Shown: positions 33,503 to 44,960 of the stretch, in pieces
How positions within the stretch are numbered: position 1 is the stretch's first letter
Layout of the letters: each line of letters opens with the position of its first letter
Assembly (NCBI GenBank): GCA_017163975.1
Contig: JAFFSR010000353.1
Coordinates: 3,194,501 to 3,258,500 of the forward strand
Source of the DNA: Anastatus disparis
Taxonomy: Eukaryota; Arthropoda; Insecta; Hymenoptera; Eupelmidae
Direction: 5' to 3'
DNA: 64,000 bases
The notes under the pieces: model-generated
Told to the model about the DNA's origin: nothing
The model's input: the letters and a program-made list of their open reading frames with translations, nothing else
Database searches by the model: none
Made by a program: the position numbers and the translations under genes

Positions 33503-35569
33503 TCAATTTACTTCTTGCCACTCATGTCTCGAAGTTTTGGCAGTGTAGATTTGGTTTCGTTCACTTTTCCAACAGTGAATCTTTTGAATACCTTTAATTT
33601 CTTTTGCATTTTCTAACCATTCCATTTTTTTTGTCAGTTGAAAAACTTTTAACTCATCCTTGCGGATAACAAGAATGTTAATCGACGGAGTATATTTTGA
33701 TACGTGAGTGGCGAAATTTTCAGCGTTTCTAATAAAATCTGCACTCTTCTTGGACAGATTATGCGTGGTAGCATAATGTTTAACTAAACCACCAATACCG
33801 TCACAAGCGCCTTTACCATGACCTGTTGCAGAAAAAAGCCATTTTCTGTTTACTTTTGAGTTTTGAAGCTCATAGAATTGATATCTATTTTTAAAATGAC
33901 TGGCAGCTCCATCGGAAATGGTTATGATTTCATCAAGATCTTACGCAATATGTTTTTGTTTTAAGTTATCGATGATTAAATTCATAGCCATTAGGGCATG
34001 AGACGAATCATGTTTAATATCGTCAGAGACGGTGACATAACTGACTGTTTTATCATTTCCAAAATAGTATACCGACGTAAATATTGATATTTGGTTTTTA
34101 CTCCAATGATAGCTTTGAATTTCATTTTGAAGCAGAACTGTCCAATTTTCTGCAAAATCGACATGAATAACTAATTGGAAGTCATTATTTTTCGCTAAAA
34201 GTTTAACCTCTTTAATTGCTATACGTTGAATTTCTTTGACCAATTCATGAGCTCTTACAGTGAGAGCGCACTCTCTTAACTTTATTAAGAAATTTTCAAT
34301 TGTGCTAGTTTTATTCAGTAAATTTGATTTTTCCCAAACACCATAAATTATTTCTTCATATAAATCTTCTTCTGTCAAAAAAATTACTTGTAAATCAATA
34401 GAATCTCCAATGAGACATTCTTTACATTCTCTTAGTACACATTTCATATCATCTTTTGAACAAAAAAGTAAAGAACATATTTTCAATTCCAAATCTGCAA
34501 TGTCTTGTTTATTCTCTTTTTTATAATTATTCAAAGCATCTAACATAAGTTTAAGATTCTCGCAGTAAACGCAAAGACACGAATCGGTGGGTGGATGTGG
34601 TATAACCCACTTCGGTCTTAAAGCGTAGAATGTTGATTTACCAATTTTTGTTTTCATTTCAGGATTTTCGTCTTTAAATAATCGATATATTTCTTTTATA
34701 CTTCGCGTAAGAAAGCATTTGACTTTTTTAGTTTTTATACTATTTTCTTTGATAGATACTGTGTCGCTTTTATTCGCACTTTGACGAGAACAATTAAAAT
34801 CATCGTTCAGATAATAATCCTTTACTTTCATTACAATTTTACTATCCAAAGAATGGCCACAATGGCTCTCAGACTGCTTGTAAATTTTTTTATGATTTAC
34901 CAATGATCGTGCTTGATCAATCATATAAATAGTTACATTTGGTAAAACTGATAATAAATAATCTTTGGAAATATCACTTGGTATAATACTCAACAATCGC
35001 ACTTTCTCAAGAAAATTTGAACAATTATCTAATGCAATTTTAATATTCTCAAGCCATTTATCATTTGTTTTACGTTCATTATTTTCATTCAATGCGGGCA
35101 AATCCGTTATATCGTAGACTTTCATCATTTTACTTGCTATTTGTGAATCAAATGCATCGTTTATTTGTTTTCTTTTTTGGAGAGCATAAGATTCTCGCAT
35201 CTTGATTTTGATACTTTGAGGCATTTTAATTCGTGAAATGTTTAATTTCAAATTACTTGAAGTCTCGTTGAGCTGTTCTACCACAGCCTCACTATGAATA
35301 AAATCTTCCGAAGATTGTTGACTGCTTGAAGTCGATGAAATAGGCGCATTTTTTACTTCATCTAATAATATTTTGTAACACGAAGGGCATACTTTATCTT
35401 CTTTAGAGAAAGAAGTATTTGGATACAAGCGCTTCAAAGACTCCGTTAGATCACTTAATTCTGTAATCGGACTTTTGGAGCAATCATAAACAACTTTTTT
35501 GTGCCTTTCTTTTAAATCCTTGCACTTCATTTTAACAATCAGTGATGCCATTATTGATATTCTGTTCAA
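33503..35569 (-). pseudogene. DDD-type transposase with one premature stop
   Basis: The minus-strand frame starts at ATG 35569 and runs 542 codons to a TAA at 33941-33943. Past that stop the same frame continues for 145 more codons to TGA at 33503-33505, and the continuation holds essential conserved motifs, so the TAA is a single nonsense change in a 688-residue protein. Visible features: a Cys pair CPSC (61-64), a Ser-rich linker (78-87), RPKWVIPHPPTDSCLCVYC (318-336), a Cys-rich segment (370-385), then DFAENW (D471), SDGAASHFKN (D553) and GKGACDGIGG (D590). These aspartates, spaced 82 and 37, are good candidates for an RNase H-fold DDD catalytic triad. The related gene at 23085-25920 has the same three motifs. 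It should bind and cut the flanking TIRs. An ATG at 35551 (MASLIVK) is an alternative start. Confidence 0.8.
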
Positions 35570-35919
35570 TGACAGATCGAAAAAAATAATTTTTCTTAAA
35601 CAACTTTATTTTTTATCTTCCTTTTCTTATATTTTTAAACGCGTCAAGTCGTTGATGAGAATGCAAAGAACGAATTATCGCCACCTAGTAGTGACATGCG
35701 TCAACTCCCTACAAAATAAATTCAAATTCTAGGTGCGAAATTCAAACTGATAAAAAAATTATATTCTTCAACAAAAAAAATTTTTATTATAATAATGTAC
35801 CATAAAAAGAGGATAAATGGTTATATATTCTTTCATCAAAATAACTTTTTTTTTAAATTGAAAAATTTATATCTTCAGATTTTAATCTTTAACGAAAATT
35901 GCGTTTCCTCAATGTAAAT
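35570..35919 (-). promoter_or_regulatory. 5' leader of the transposase gene
   Basis: 350 bases between the start codon and the right TIR, AT-rich. A chance plus-strand frame (35499-35732) is discounted. The promoter probably lies here or in the TIR; no clear TATA position can be fixed. Confidence 0.35.
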
Positions 35920-36726
35920 ATCATATTTATTTAAAGTTTCAGCATTTTTTTTAAACTTTATATCGTCATAACTTTGGTTCTAATTGAGCAAAATATTCGA
36001 TCCGGGGTTTATTTTAAAGATTATTGCTGATATTTTTGATATATTAATAAATAAAAGCATAAAAATAGTTGTAAGAACACGTAAAGATGGAAAAATAGTA
36101 CAATGCGCCATGGTATCAATGTTTTAAAATCGAAAATATTAAAAAAACGTTTAAAAATCTGTTAAAAAAAAATAAGGCAAAATCGCATATTCTCACCTAC
36201 CCTAGAAGTTAGTATTTTTTATGTATAAAATCATATAAAAATTTCAAAAAAAAAAAAAAAAAAATATAGTTTTTGAGAAAATTGTGTTTGAAAAAAATCG
36301 CTTTTTTCGGTTTTTCGTAAATAACTCAGCGAGATCAAATTGTATTACAAAAATCGAGATTGCATTTTAAACTAGACAAAATTCCGCACACTTTCGTTAA
36401 AAGAACGCTTAAAAAGGTTAAAAATTGACGGAGCTATAGTCATTTAAAAGTAGAGGTTCATTTTCAATTTTTGAATTTTCGTTTTTACATCCAACACTGG
36501 AATTGCTGTAGTAAAAAAAAAAATTTTTTTGAGCGTTCTACGAGGTGAATTTTATCTTTATATACATAATAGAAGGTATTTTTATTACTTAGAAGAAAAA
36601 AAAATTCGATTAGTGACGGCCTGCATGAATCTGAATGGAATCAGCCTACCATATTAGTAAGTCAATAAATTAAATTAAAAGTGATATCACAGATAGAAAA
36701 CCAAATAAAAATAAATACACGCAATG

Positions 36727-37205
36727 GGGAGCGTCAGTGGCGTAACCGGCTAAGGCGCATGCCTTATACGGTCTCTACACTTTCGCTCCAAGCGGTCGGG
36801 GGTTCGATTCCCGGTGAAAACACCTGAAATTTTTTTCAGGCTTTTTTTCATCGAAAAAAGAATCTCTAAGTGTTGTGGGTTAATGTTCCTGGCGTGGGTT
36901 TTCTCCTGGGGGAGTTTTCCCTACGTCACAGGTCTAAAAAGCCTGGGCAAATGCGGGAACCGACCGTAGAAATCTACTTACCGCGACTGCTCTTGGAACG
37001 CGGCAGTCGGAAATTTCTCGGGGATGTGGGGTTGTTCTAGTTAGCTTAGGAAAAAGAGATAGGATAATAGTAAAAATAGGAAAAACATGGTAAACATAGG
37101 AAAAAAGAAGATAGGAACATCCTCACACAGAGGTGGTGAAGAATGCGGTGCTAGGCCAAGACAGGCTGCGCCGGGCCAATAGGGCAAAAAAAAAATAAAA
37201 TGCAT
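36727..37205 (+). mobile_element. tRNA-derived SINE with target duplication
   Basis: A tRNA-like head has a candidate A box (TGGCGTAACCGG, 36738-36749) and an excellent B box (GGTTCGATTCC, 36801-36811) preceded by GGTCGGG, as RNA polymerase III internal promoters require. A ~380-base GC-richer body follows, with GTGGGTTTTCTCCTGGGGGA and CGCGGCAGTCGGAAATTTCT. The 3' tail is A-rich (AAAAAAAAATAAAAT). GCAATG flanks both sides (36721-36726 and 37206-37211), a short target duplication. It contains no gene and would need a LINE for mobility. The partner LINE is not identified. Confidence 0.8.
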
Positions 37206-37499
37206 GCAATGAATATAGATAAAAATATGTTAAAAATAAATCTCAAATACCTATCAGTCAAAATAAAGCACATTAATATCAAGCGTGTAAAGATCGCAGT
37301 CAAAATATCAGCAATATATAATAAATTATGGAAAAAAAATAAGTATACAATGATATATGTGGCATGTTTATAAAAATATGTTCACTTATTTTATAAAAAC
37401 TCAATCCACATTTACACCAATAAATACACTAATATTTTAAATCTAAAAAGAAGTGTCGTAAATGAATAAATTAACACATATGATGTGGTCCAAAAACAA

Positions 37500-37605
37500 T
37501 ACTGCTTCAGGGTAACCAGATGTGGCAATTTTTCGCAAATTCTTCCATTTAAAAGCATTGATAAATTTACGAAAAATCGCCACATTTGGTCACCCTGTAC
37601 TGCTT
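37500..37605. mobile_element. 90-bp hAT-type MITE with 8-bp duplication
   Basis: 37508-37597 starts CAGGGTAACCAGATGTGGC and ends GCCACATTTGGTCACCCTG, an almost complete hairpin. It is flanked on both sides by TACTGCTT (37500-37507, 37598-37605), a perfect 8-bp duplication, the length expected for hAT transposases. Non-coding. Confidence 0.92.
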
Positions 37606-37639
37606 GATCTTGGTCGAGTTAATATTTTCTCAGAGCGGC

Positions 37640-37990
37640 TTTAAACCTTTTGAGTGATAGAAAATTCCAAAAATCCGCACCTTGAACTTAAAAGGGATTC
37701 CTCCTAATCTCAGTGTGCATGAAGAGCAACGCAAGATCATTAATCTCACTCCTAGCAGCCGCTCTGGGTATATATCTAGTAAAGAGACCCACTAAATATT
37801 TGGGAGTATTCATGCGTACCATTTTGTATTAAAGTACAGCTATAAAATACTGTCTCCTCGAAACAGTACGCAGCCAACCCAAAGCATATCTATGAGGCGA
37901 GATATGATTACCTATCCTCACGCCTAATACAAATGTATGGGTGAGAATGAGAATGGTATAAGTCACATTTTCAAAACAATTTAGTTGGTG
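37640..37990 (-). pseudogene. Non-LTR retrotransposon, C-terminal fragment
   Basis: Minus-strand translation gives HTFVLGVRIGNHISPHRYA and then, in pieces, NTPKYLVGLFTRYIPRAA and QGADFWNFLS. The second part is homologous to 58936-59169 (+), which reads NTPEHLMGLFTRCVPRVA and QGVHFWNSLP. The F..G..FWNSLP pattern is typical of the C-terminal end of LINE reverse transcriptase proteins. Stops and frame changes show it is dead. Confidence 0.6.
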
Positions 37991-38130
37991 ATACATTTTG
38001 TTTTTTTTTTGCATTGAAACAAGTTATTTTAGAAAATAAAGTGTCTCTTTTGTATTTTTTTTTAATATTATGAGGACTGTAAGAATAGCACTCGACAGAA
38101 ATTTAAAAGGGTTAATTATGAAAATGGCAT

Positions 38131-39154
38131 CCCTACTGAAAAAAGCCAAGTGATTAATCATTGATTTATCATCTTATTTATTATATGATTAATCACCTGA
38201 TAAATCACCTGACTTTATGACATGGTCTGACAGGTGATTAATCAAGAGAAAAAGCATGTGATTAATCAGATGAAAAATCAGGTAATGAAATCAAATGAAA
38301 AATCAGGTGATTAATCAAGTGATTAATCAGATGAAAAATCAGGTAATGAAATGAAAAATCAGGTGATTAATCAAGTGAAAAATCAAATGATTATTTAGGT
38401 ATCATGATTCATTCTATAGGTTTTATTTGTATCTATATTATATTTTTTTTAGTTGACCAATATAACATAGTTTAAATAATCGAGGATTTCAATGGTAGAA
38501 ATCAAACATACAATCTTAAATGTTTTCAACATCTATTGAATTATAGAACAGATGCAAAAACAATACATAAGAATATATACAATGCCGATACATTTATCAT
38601 ATTCATATCACCAAGTTTGCATTAATTTTAGGGAATAATTGGGTACATATACACATGAAGAAAGCCAAAATTTCAGACTTCAATATTACCATGGTACCCA
38701 ATTATTCCCTAAAATTAATGCAAACTTAGTAGTATGAATATGATAAATGGATCGGCATTGTATATATTCTTATGTATTGTTTTTGCATCTGTTCTATAAT
38801 TCAATAGATGTTGAAAATATTTAAGATTGTATCTTTGATTTCTACCATTGAAATCCTCGATTATTTAAACTATGTTATATTGATCAACTAATAAAAATAT
38901 AATATAGATACAAATAAAACCTATAGAATGAATCATGATACCTAAATAATCACTTGATATTTTACTTGATTAATCACCTGATTTTTCATTTCATTTCATT
39001 ACCTGATTTTTCATCTGATAAATCACTTGATTTTTCACTTGATTAATCACCTGTCAGATCATGTCATAAAGTCAGGTGATTTATCAGGTGTTTAATCATA
39101 TAATAAATAAGATGATGAATCAAGTGATTAATCACTTGACCTTTTTGAGTAGGG
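38131..39154. mobile_element. 1-kb fold-back element with GTGATTAATCA subrepeats
   Basis: Two ~500-bp inverted arms meet around a ~47-base spacer (38646-38692). The outer ends are CCCTACTGAAAAA and TTTTTGAGTAGGG. The outer third of each arm is a run of related 10-15-base units (AGGTGATTAATCA, GATGAAAAATCAGGTAATGA). The inner part is unique sequence including TATTGAATTATAGAACAGAT. The structure resembles Foldback-type transposons. No gene. Confidence 0.85.
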
Positions 39155-40228
39155 ATAAGTCACATTTTAATGGAATTTTAATGTTAAATCATATTTATTG
39201 TTTGAAGCTGTTCTAAATAAATTTTGAGTTTTTGTATACATTATTTCATAGCTTTTAATACAGGACGTATGAAATAAATATGCTGTTCCGCATTCCTGGA
39301 TAGGGCAAACATATTTATATTCATAAATAAGATTGCTATGTATAGTACGGTTGGTAGTAATCAATTCAGTCACAATCACTTGTTGTATTTGATATAAAGC
39401 AGTACATTCAAAGTATTTCCAAATGACATAAGTATTTTAATAAATTATGTCATTGGATATTAGCTCTGATTAGTGATTCAGGATCACAAAATAATAAAGC
39501 GAATAATGGTTTAAAAAACGACAAGTTGTTAAAAAAAACTAGAAAAAGACAAATCCCGAAAATTACAGTCAACAAAAAAGATATGCTACACTTAATTCAA
39601 TTCATTCCACTAGTACATTATATTTTTTTTTAAATCTTATAAGTAGTGAAATAATCATGATACCTTAATTTCTAATGAATCTGATATGGAATAAAATTTT
39701 TGTTTTATTACTGTGTTATAGTAAAATTGTGTTATTTTAATATAGTGAATTGTGTTATTAAATATGATTATAAATCAATAATTGAATTCTTTTGTTTTTA
39801 TCATTAAAATTGATAATGACATAAGTCTATTAACACTTAAAACTTAGAAACTTCTAAATAAAATGAAAATAACATAAGTTACAAATGGTGAAATGTTTTT
39901 TATCATAATAAAAAAAATCGGAACAATGCTCTCATGTTTAGGTGAATTATAAGAAAAAATGTTGTAATCTATCAATCTAATGCAGTATAATTCTAAAAAA
40001 CTTTTTCCTGATTTTCTTATTGAGTTATAACTTTAACATCAAAAATCTCAAATTTAGAAGTATGTGACTTATGCCACTCACATTCTAACCTACACATATC
40101 TCACACATGAATTTTGCATTGTCTATAGTCATCTTCATAGCTTCCGTGAAGCATCGAGCAGAACTAACGAGCAGTAATACGGAAATAACGGACCAGCGAA
40201 ACGGTTGCAAGTTGTTTATGCAGAGTCT
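39155..40228. other. No supported gene
   Basis: AT-rich sequence. A 70-codon minus-strand frame at 39167-39379 (with CPIQECGTAYLFHTSC) has no recognised family or splice context. Confidence 0.4.
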
Positions 40229-41630
40229 CACAAGAAGAGGCCCCCACCTTCGGGAAACAGATTTTTCTGAAACTGCGGGATATGATTTTTTTATGAAAAA
40301 AATTGAATCCGTGTTTTTTCTTTTCGTATAATAGGTCCTAAAGACCAAGATATAGACATTTTTTTTAAATATAGTGAAAAAAAAGCGCTTTAAAGAATTT
40401 GAATGACCAAAACACTAAAGGTTTCACAGAAAAATGCATAAAAAATAAAAGAAAGTAAAAATTAAATATTTTAATTTAGGCTCTAGTGTATTAAAAAACC
40501 TTCTGTGGTTCAGAAGTTAATAGACGATTAAAATATGCTAATGAAATATGGTGAAAAATTCATAATGTGTTACATGCTAAAAATATTAACAAATATGATA
40601 AACCTTCAAATCCATAATTCCTGCACCGTAAGGTTTTTGATGATCCAATGAACTAATTTAACTTTACCAAATAGATTTGGCTTCAGTATTGATGTCATTC
40701 TTGCATGAATATAGGGTTTTTAAATTAAATGACTAGAAGCGGTAAAAAAATCCAAAAATATTTAAATTTATTTAAAAAATTGAAATTTTTTGTTAAAAAA
40801 TTAGAAATTTTTCTTAAAAAGTAAAAAATTTTTGGTTTTTTAAAAATTCCTGCATTCAAACAAAAATGACACCAACACTGAAGCCAAATCCGTTTGGTAA
40901 AGTCAAATTAGTTCATTAAGGGGAATCCTTATACCGACATAGACTTCTACCTTATCTACATTTAAATTATGAATTTTAATAAAAATTATGCAGTTTTTTT
41001 CTTCATTTTCACTTTTATTCTGTCTTTTAACGTTGCAATAAATTCTTTAGAATGTTAAGAATGTGCCTCTTCTATGAATTTTAGTCAAAAATAGTTAAAT
41101 TTTTATTAAAATGCATAATTAAAATATAGATAAGGTAGATCTCTGTGCCGGTATGAGGACACCCCTTAAGTCATTAGAAACCTTATGGTGCAGGAATTAT
41201 GGATTCGAAGGTTCATCGAATGACCATGGAAGTATGGCTGGAGTAAAATAAGCCTAATAGGGTTTAAAATAAAGGTATTTATGTCTACTTTAAGGTAGTA
41301 TTTTAAATATTTTAAAATTAATTTAAACATTAATAAGAAAATTATATTTTATTCCTTAGTATCCAATAGGTATATAGCCCCTTAAAGTATTTAATTTTTA
41401 CTTTTTTATATTTTTCATACATTTTTTTAAAGAGGTTTCGTTTTTTGGTTATTCAAGTTCTTAAAAGCACTTCTTTTCACTATAATTTAAAAAAAATGTC
41501 TATATCTTGTACTCTGGGGCCTATTAGACGAAAAGAAAAAACTCGGGTTCATTTTTTTTCATAAAAAAATCAGATTCCGTAGTTTCAGAAAAATCTGTTT
41601 CCCAGAGGTGGGGACGTCTCCTTATCAGTG
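40229..41630. mobile_element. 1.4-kb imperfect palindrome with a nested MITE
   Basis: Arms share GGGAAACAGATTTTTCTGAA, TATAGACATTTTTTTTAAA and AATCCATAATTCCTGCACC in inverted orientation. The right end is CTCCTTATCAGTG; the left end is altered (CACAAGAAGAGG). The right arm holds a TTAA MITE (40916-41169) where the left arm is unoccupied. A one-ended relative is at 9490-9593. The family is uncertain; the CACTR end is compatible with CACTA/Chapaev-type elements. Confidence 0.75.
40916..41169. mobile_element. TTAA MITE family B, internally deleted copy
   Basis: Ends TTAAGGGGAATCCTTATACCG-like and CGGTATGAGGACACCCCTTAA-like, matching 26042-26446 but ~150 bp shorter: one inner arm is lost after ATAAAAATTATGCAG. 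Confidence 0.85.
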
Positions 41631-41778
41631 TTATACCAACGGAAAAACCGCAAACTGTACATCACTCTATTGAATTTTTTAGTTATTATATTGATGTGCA
41701 GTTTCCATGACAGTTAAGAGTTGAATACAACACCAAGGCTCGGAATGGAATCGAAGAAAGAAATACCAACACCACTCC

Positions 41779-42634
41779 CTAGGTTGATCGATCTTGGCTC
41801 ACCAGTATAGAAATTTTCAATAAAGCGATTACTACCAAAGTGAGAGAAACATCAGCAGCCCACCCTGATACCGCCTTGACCACCCTTTGTAGAATACGAA
41901 TACTCTCATCCGCATCATCATAAGGGACCTGCATATGAATTTGAAGATCATTTGCATGCAGCTGGTGCTTGACGCGACCGGAGCCCAGTGCGTCACGTAT
42001 GTTATTGATGTAAAGGCAAAACAACAGAGGTTCCAGCACCGAACCCTGAAAAACTCCTAGATTGATTGTTAGCTAATTTAATTCTTCTTTTAAACATGTG
42101 GAAATTATTTGAAGCGTATAGCTGCAAAAGTAGTTATCTCCAAAAAAATTTTTTTCAAGAAATAACATTTTCTGCTGTACTTATACTTAAAAGTCAGTGT
42201 ATTTTGCAATACACCATATTTTTTTCATTTCATAAAAAAAGACTATACCTATATTTTGGTCCCATATGATTTTTTCATGATAAATTTTAATGTTCTGTAT
42301 ACGAAAATGCAATAAAAATGAATTCGGAAAAAATGAAGATAGCCATCTTTGCAGCTACTCGCTTCATTTGTTTCCTACCTGATAAATGAGAGTTAATCCA
42401 TCCGAGTCTAGCCCTAGAAAACCTCATTGATCTAAGCCTCGCAAGAAGTTTAGAGGGAGAGATCGTGTCGAATGCCTTGCTAAAATCCGAAAGAAGCAGT
42501 AACGGGGCAAGCTTTCTGTCTAAACCCGACCTTGTGTCATCTGTGAGTTTGAGTACAGCAGTCTGCGTAAAGTGGTGCTTCCTAAAACCAGTCTGCAAAT
42601 CGAGCAATTTGTTGGAAGTGATGTTTTCTTGCAA
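41779..42634 (-). pseudogene. Non-LTR (LINE) reverse transcriptase, interrupted
   Basis: On the minus strand 42340-42634 encodes the first part of an RT domain: LQTGFRKHHFTQTAVLKL, then LLLLSDFSKAFDTISPSKLL, where DFSKAFDTI holds the first catalytic aspartate. 41779-42060 encodes GSVLEPLLFCLYINNIRD and HANDLQIHM, which aligns with the Y-x-DD-LQIY active-site block but has lost one aspartate. About 270 unrelated bases (roughly 42062-42335) separate the two parts, so a later insertion split the gene. The motifs are those of Jockey/CR1-like LINEs. It is inactive. Confidence 0.75.
42062..42335. mobile_element. Unidentified insertion inside the LINE RT
   Basis: This AT-rich block interrupts the RT between the fingers/palm part and the active-site part. 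I found no clear terminal repeats or target duplication. Confidence 0.4.
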
Positions 42635-42659
42635 CTGGTTCTTTCTGTTTAATATCTCT

Positions 42660-42890
42660 TAATGCTAGAGAATTAAAAGAATAGATTTTTTGCTTCATTA
42701 TAAGATTATGGATTTAAAAAACGTCATTTTGATGCACTTTATTGTAAAAACAAATGACGTTAATTTTTTGACAAAATAATTAAAGTAAATAGAGTCTGTC
42801 GCAGTTTTTCTCAAACTCACCGTATGGCGAGCTTATAAAGATCTTTTGCATTTTATAATATTAAACACTAATTAGAATGACCTCTCTTTT
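42660..42890 (-). repeat. Dispersed repeat, second copy
   Basis: Reverse-complement match of 31437-31660 (CACTTTATTGT, ACGTTAATTTTTTGACA, ACTCACCGTATGGCGAG, TTTTGCATTTTATAA). Confidence 0.65.
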
Positions 42891-43423
42891 TCAATTTCAC
42901 TCCTATAAACGTATTTCTTTGAGCTACAATACTCTCTGTTTTAAACTTGTATATCACAGATTGCATAAATGGAGACTATTGACGTTACTCACATGCATTT
43001 TTAATGCTAATTACGCAGGTCAACATTTGATTTACACTGCAACACTGGACATGGTCTTGTATAACGAGGGTTTTCAAAATCGCTGGTTACGATAAGAGAG
43101 TTGATAAGCCTTTATCACGTCAGGTTCAAGGTCATTTAAAGGTCAAATATGTTAAATCAAGAGATATTAATTTTTTGACTTCAGAATAAGAAGGAGCGGG
43201 AACTTTTACGTTCAGATATGATTTTTGAAAAAATTTTTCATGACCTTAAATGACCCTTAGGTGTTATTTAAAGGTGAAAAGCTCCAAAAATCATATTTTT
43301 GCTCTCTAGTCATCTTTTTTATCTTAGTGGTGTATCTTAGGGTCTTTGGTATCGATGATTTCAAATATGAGGTCTGTTGACCTGTATCACGATCCCATAG
43401 TTTCCTATACCTTATGTCGCATA

Positions 43424-43840
43424 CTAGGGCCTGAATATTCGGAACCAGTCACAAGTTCCAAACTTTTGCGATCTATGAACCATGAGCCCTTCCAACGCAT
43501 GCACCCCAAAGTTCGTTAACCCTAAGTTTATGAATACCGAAACAATGTACTTCAACATTATGAATCCTTGATCCATGAATCCCGAACCGGTAAAACCACA
43601 AACCTTGAACCAGTAGACCCTAAACGCCCGAATTGAAAGCCTCATTAACTTAAAACCTATAAAGCCTGAACCTATGTAGCACAAACCAACAAACACCAGT
43701 CCCATAAACCTTGAATCCATGAACGCTAACCCCAAAGTCCCTGAACCCGTGAACCCCAAACCCATAAGCCCTAAAATCATGAGCTCTAAACCTAAGAACC
43801 CCAAACCCATAAACATCTAAACTATAAACTCGTTTATTAA
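43424..43840 (-). repeat. Degenerate GGTTTAGGGTTCATGG minisatellite
   Basis: Minus strand is a mosaic of GGTTTATGGGTTTAGG-like 6-10-base words. It gives long low-complexity Gly/Leu/Phe open frames (43424-43816, 43650-43895) that I regard as spurious. Mirrored at 46690-46930. Confidence 0.75.
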
Positions 43841-43849
43841 TAAATAATC

Positions 43850-44960
43850 TATAAATTGCTTTTCTCTTATGTATTTTATTCGCGTCTATTTTCAAGCTCC
43901 AGCAACAATCTGCAAGCCTATTCTTGCCCCTAATTTCTTGATGCCTGCTTAAATTCTTTTAAAGCCTGGTGCATTCTTGCCCCCTGTTTTTCTTTAAATT
44001 TGCTCAACATTTTTGAAACGATTTGTTTATAATTCGAATCTTTGTAATTTTCCAAAAAATTTTTAGTCACATCTCTAAAGCTTTGTCAAGCTGCTTTCTA
44101 TCATTAATTTTTCAAATATCTCATTTTTAATAGATCTCTTATTTGAGGTCCAGTAAAAACAGCCTCTTTCATTTTCGCTTCCGAAAAGAATGGAAATATT
44201 TTAAAGATATACATAAAAGTATTACTCTGATTTCTACTCATCGCCTTAACAAATTGTTTCGCGATGCCCAATTTCATGTGCAACGGTGGGAGGAGGCCTT
44301 TATGTGGAGGCATCAAACTCTTAGTCAAAACATTTTTAATACCAGGAATTGATCGCGTTCTAAACGGCCAGACATTTTTTACGTGATGATCATCTCGAGT
44401 GCTACTATTCTCTTCACAAAGGAAGCATGGATATGACATGAATCCTTTTTGTAGGCCCAGCATAATAGTGCATATTTTCAGGTCACCACAATATCATTTA
44501 TGTATATTATATTTAAGTTTCTGTAATAACATATCTAAGTTATGGTTTTCTTCTTTTATAACAACAAAATAAGCAACAGGTAATGGGGAATATACATTCC
44601 CATTGTAAAGCAAGATTGCTTTCAAATTTCTTATTGAGGAATCTATAGAGAGAAGCCAATTTTGAGGTTTATATTCAATGTTAAATTCCATAACCGAGCC
44701 TTTAATATTATTACAGTAAACCGAATTAATCGTTTTAGTGAAAAACTTCCTGAATAATTTTTCTTTTCAACAATAGTATGTTATGTGCGTCCCTGGAGCT
44801 AAGCTTTTTTTTTTCTTCGATTCCGACGCTAAAAGTTCGGAACATTCTTTTGAAAGATCCGAATCTTGACAAAGATCACGTAACTAAACTTGATTAAAAT
44901 TATCCTTATTTTGATGGTCTTCAGTTTCAGAATGTGATGATATATAGTTTATTTCACTTC
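43850..44960 (-). pseudogene. Conserved mobile-element-associated protein, copy 1
   Basis: Minus-strand pieces of a protein that is multicopy in insect genomes and that I know only as uncharacterised. In order: 44494-44691 (EYKPQNWLLSIDSSIRNLK, LLYNGNVYSPLPVA), 44104-44463 (LGLQKGFMSYPCFLCE, PPHKGLLPPLHMKLGIAKQF, FTGPQIRDLL), and a C-terminal bit around 43850-43895 (ANKIHKRKAIYRLF). A TGA separates the first two. The part encoding the SDIDYFPENLGDF equivalent is deleted near 43990. The cysteines in CFLCE and the HxK pattern may bind metal. Function unknown. Confidence 0.65.

Larger units (their letters stand above)
32571..36646. mobile_element. Near-complete DNA transposon with ~730-bp TIRs and TACC duplication
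   Basis: The element starts GGCTGATTCCATTCAGATTC and ends with its reverse complement; both ends are directly flanked by TACC (32567-32570 and 36647-36650). The terminal inverted repeats run to about 33301 and from about 35920, so each is ~730 bp, and they remain very similar to each other. One long minus-strand gene fills the centre. A 4-bp duplication with long TIRs and a DDD-type transposase would fit the Sola-type superfamilies, but that placement is an inference. A minisatellite (33305-33366) lies between the left TIR and the gene. The high arm identity points to recent activity. Confidence 0.88.

Noticed and set aside
36727..36815. Functional tRNA gene
   Set aside because: Has good internal promoter boxes but no clear cloverleaf or anticodon arm, and continues into a SINE body with A-rich tail and target duplication.
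43424..43895. Two overlapping open frames of 80-130 codons rich in Gly, Leu and Phe
   Set aside because: They arise from the GGTTTAGGG-like minisatellite; the same kind of frame appears in the mirror copy at 46696-46929.
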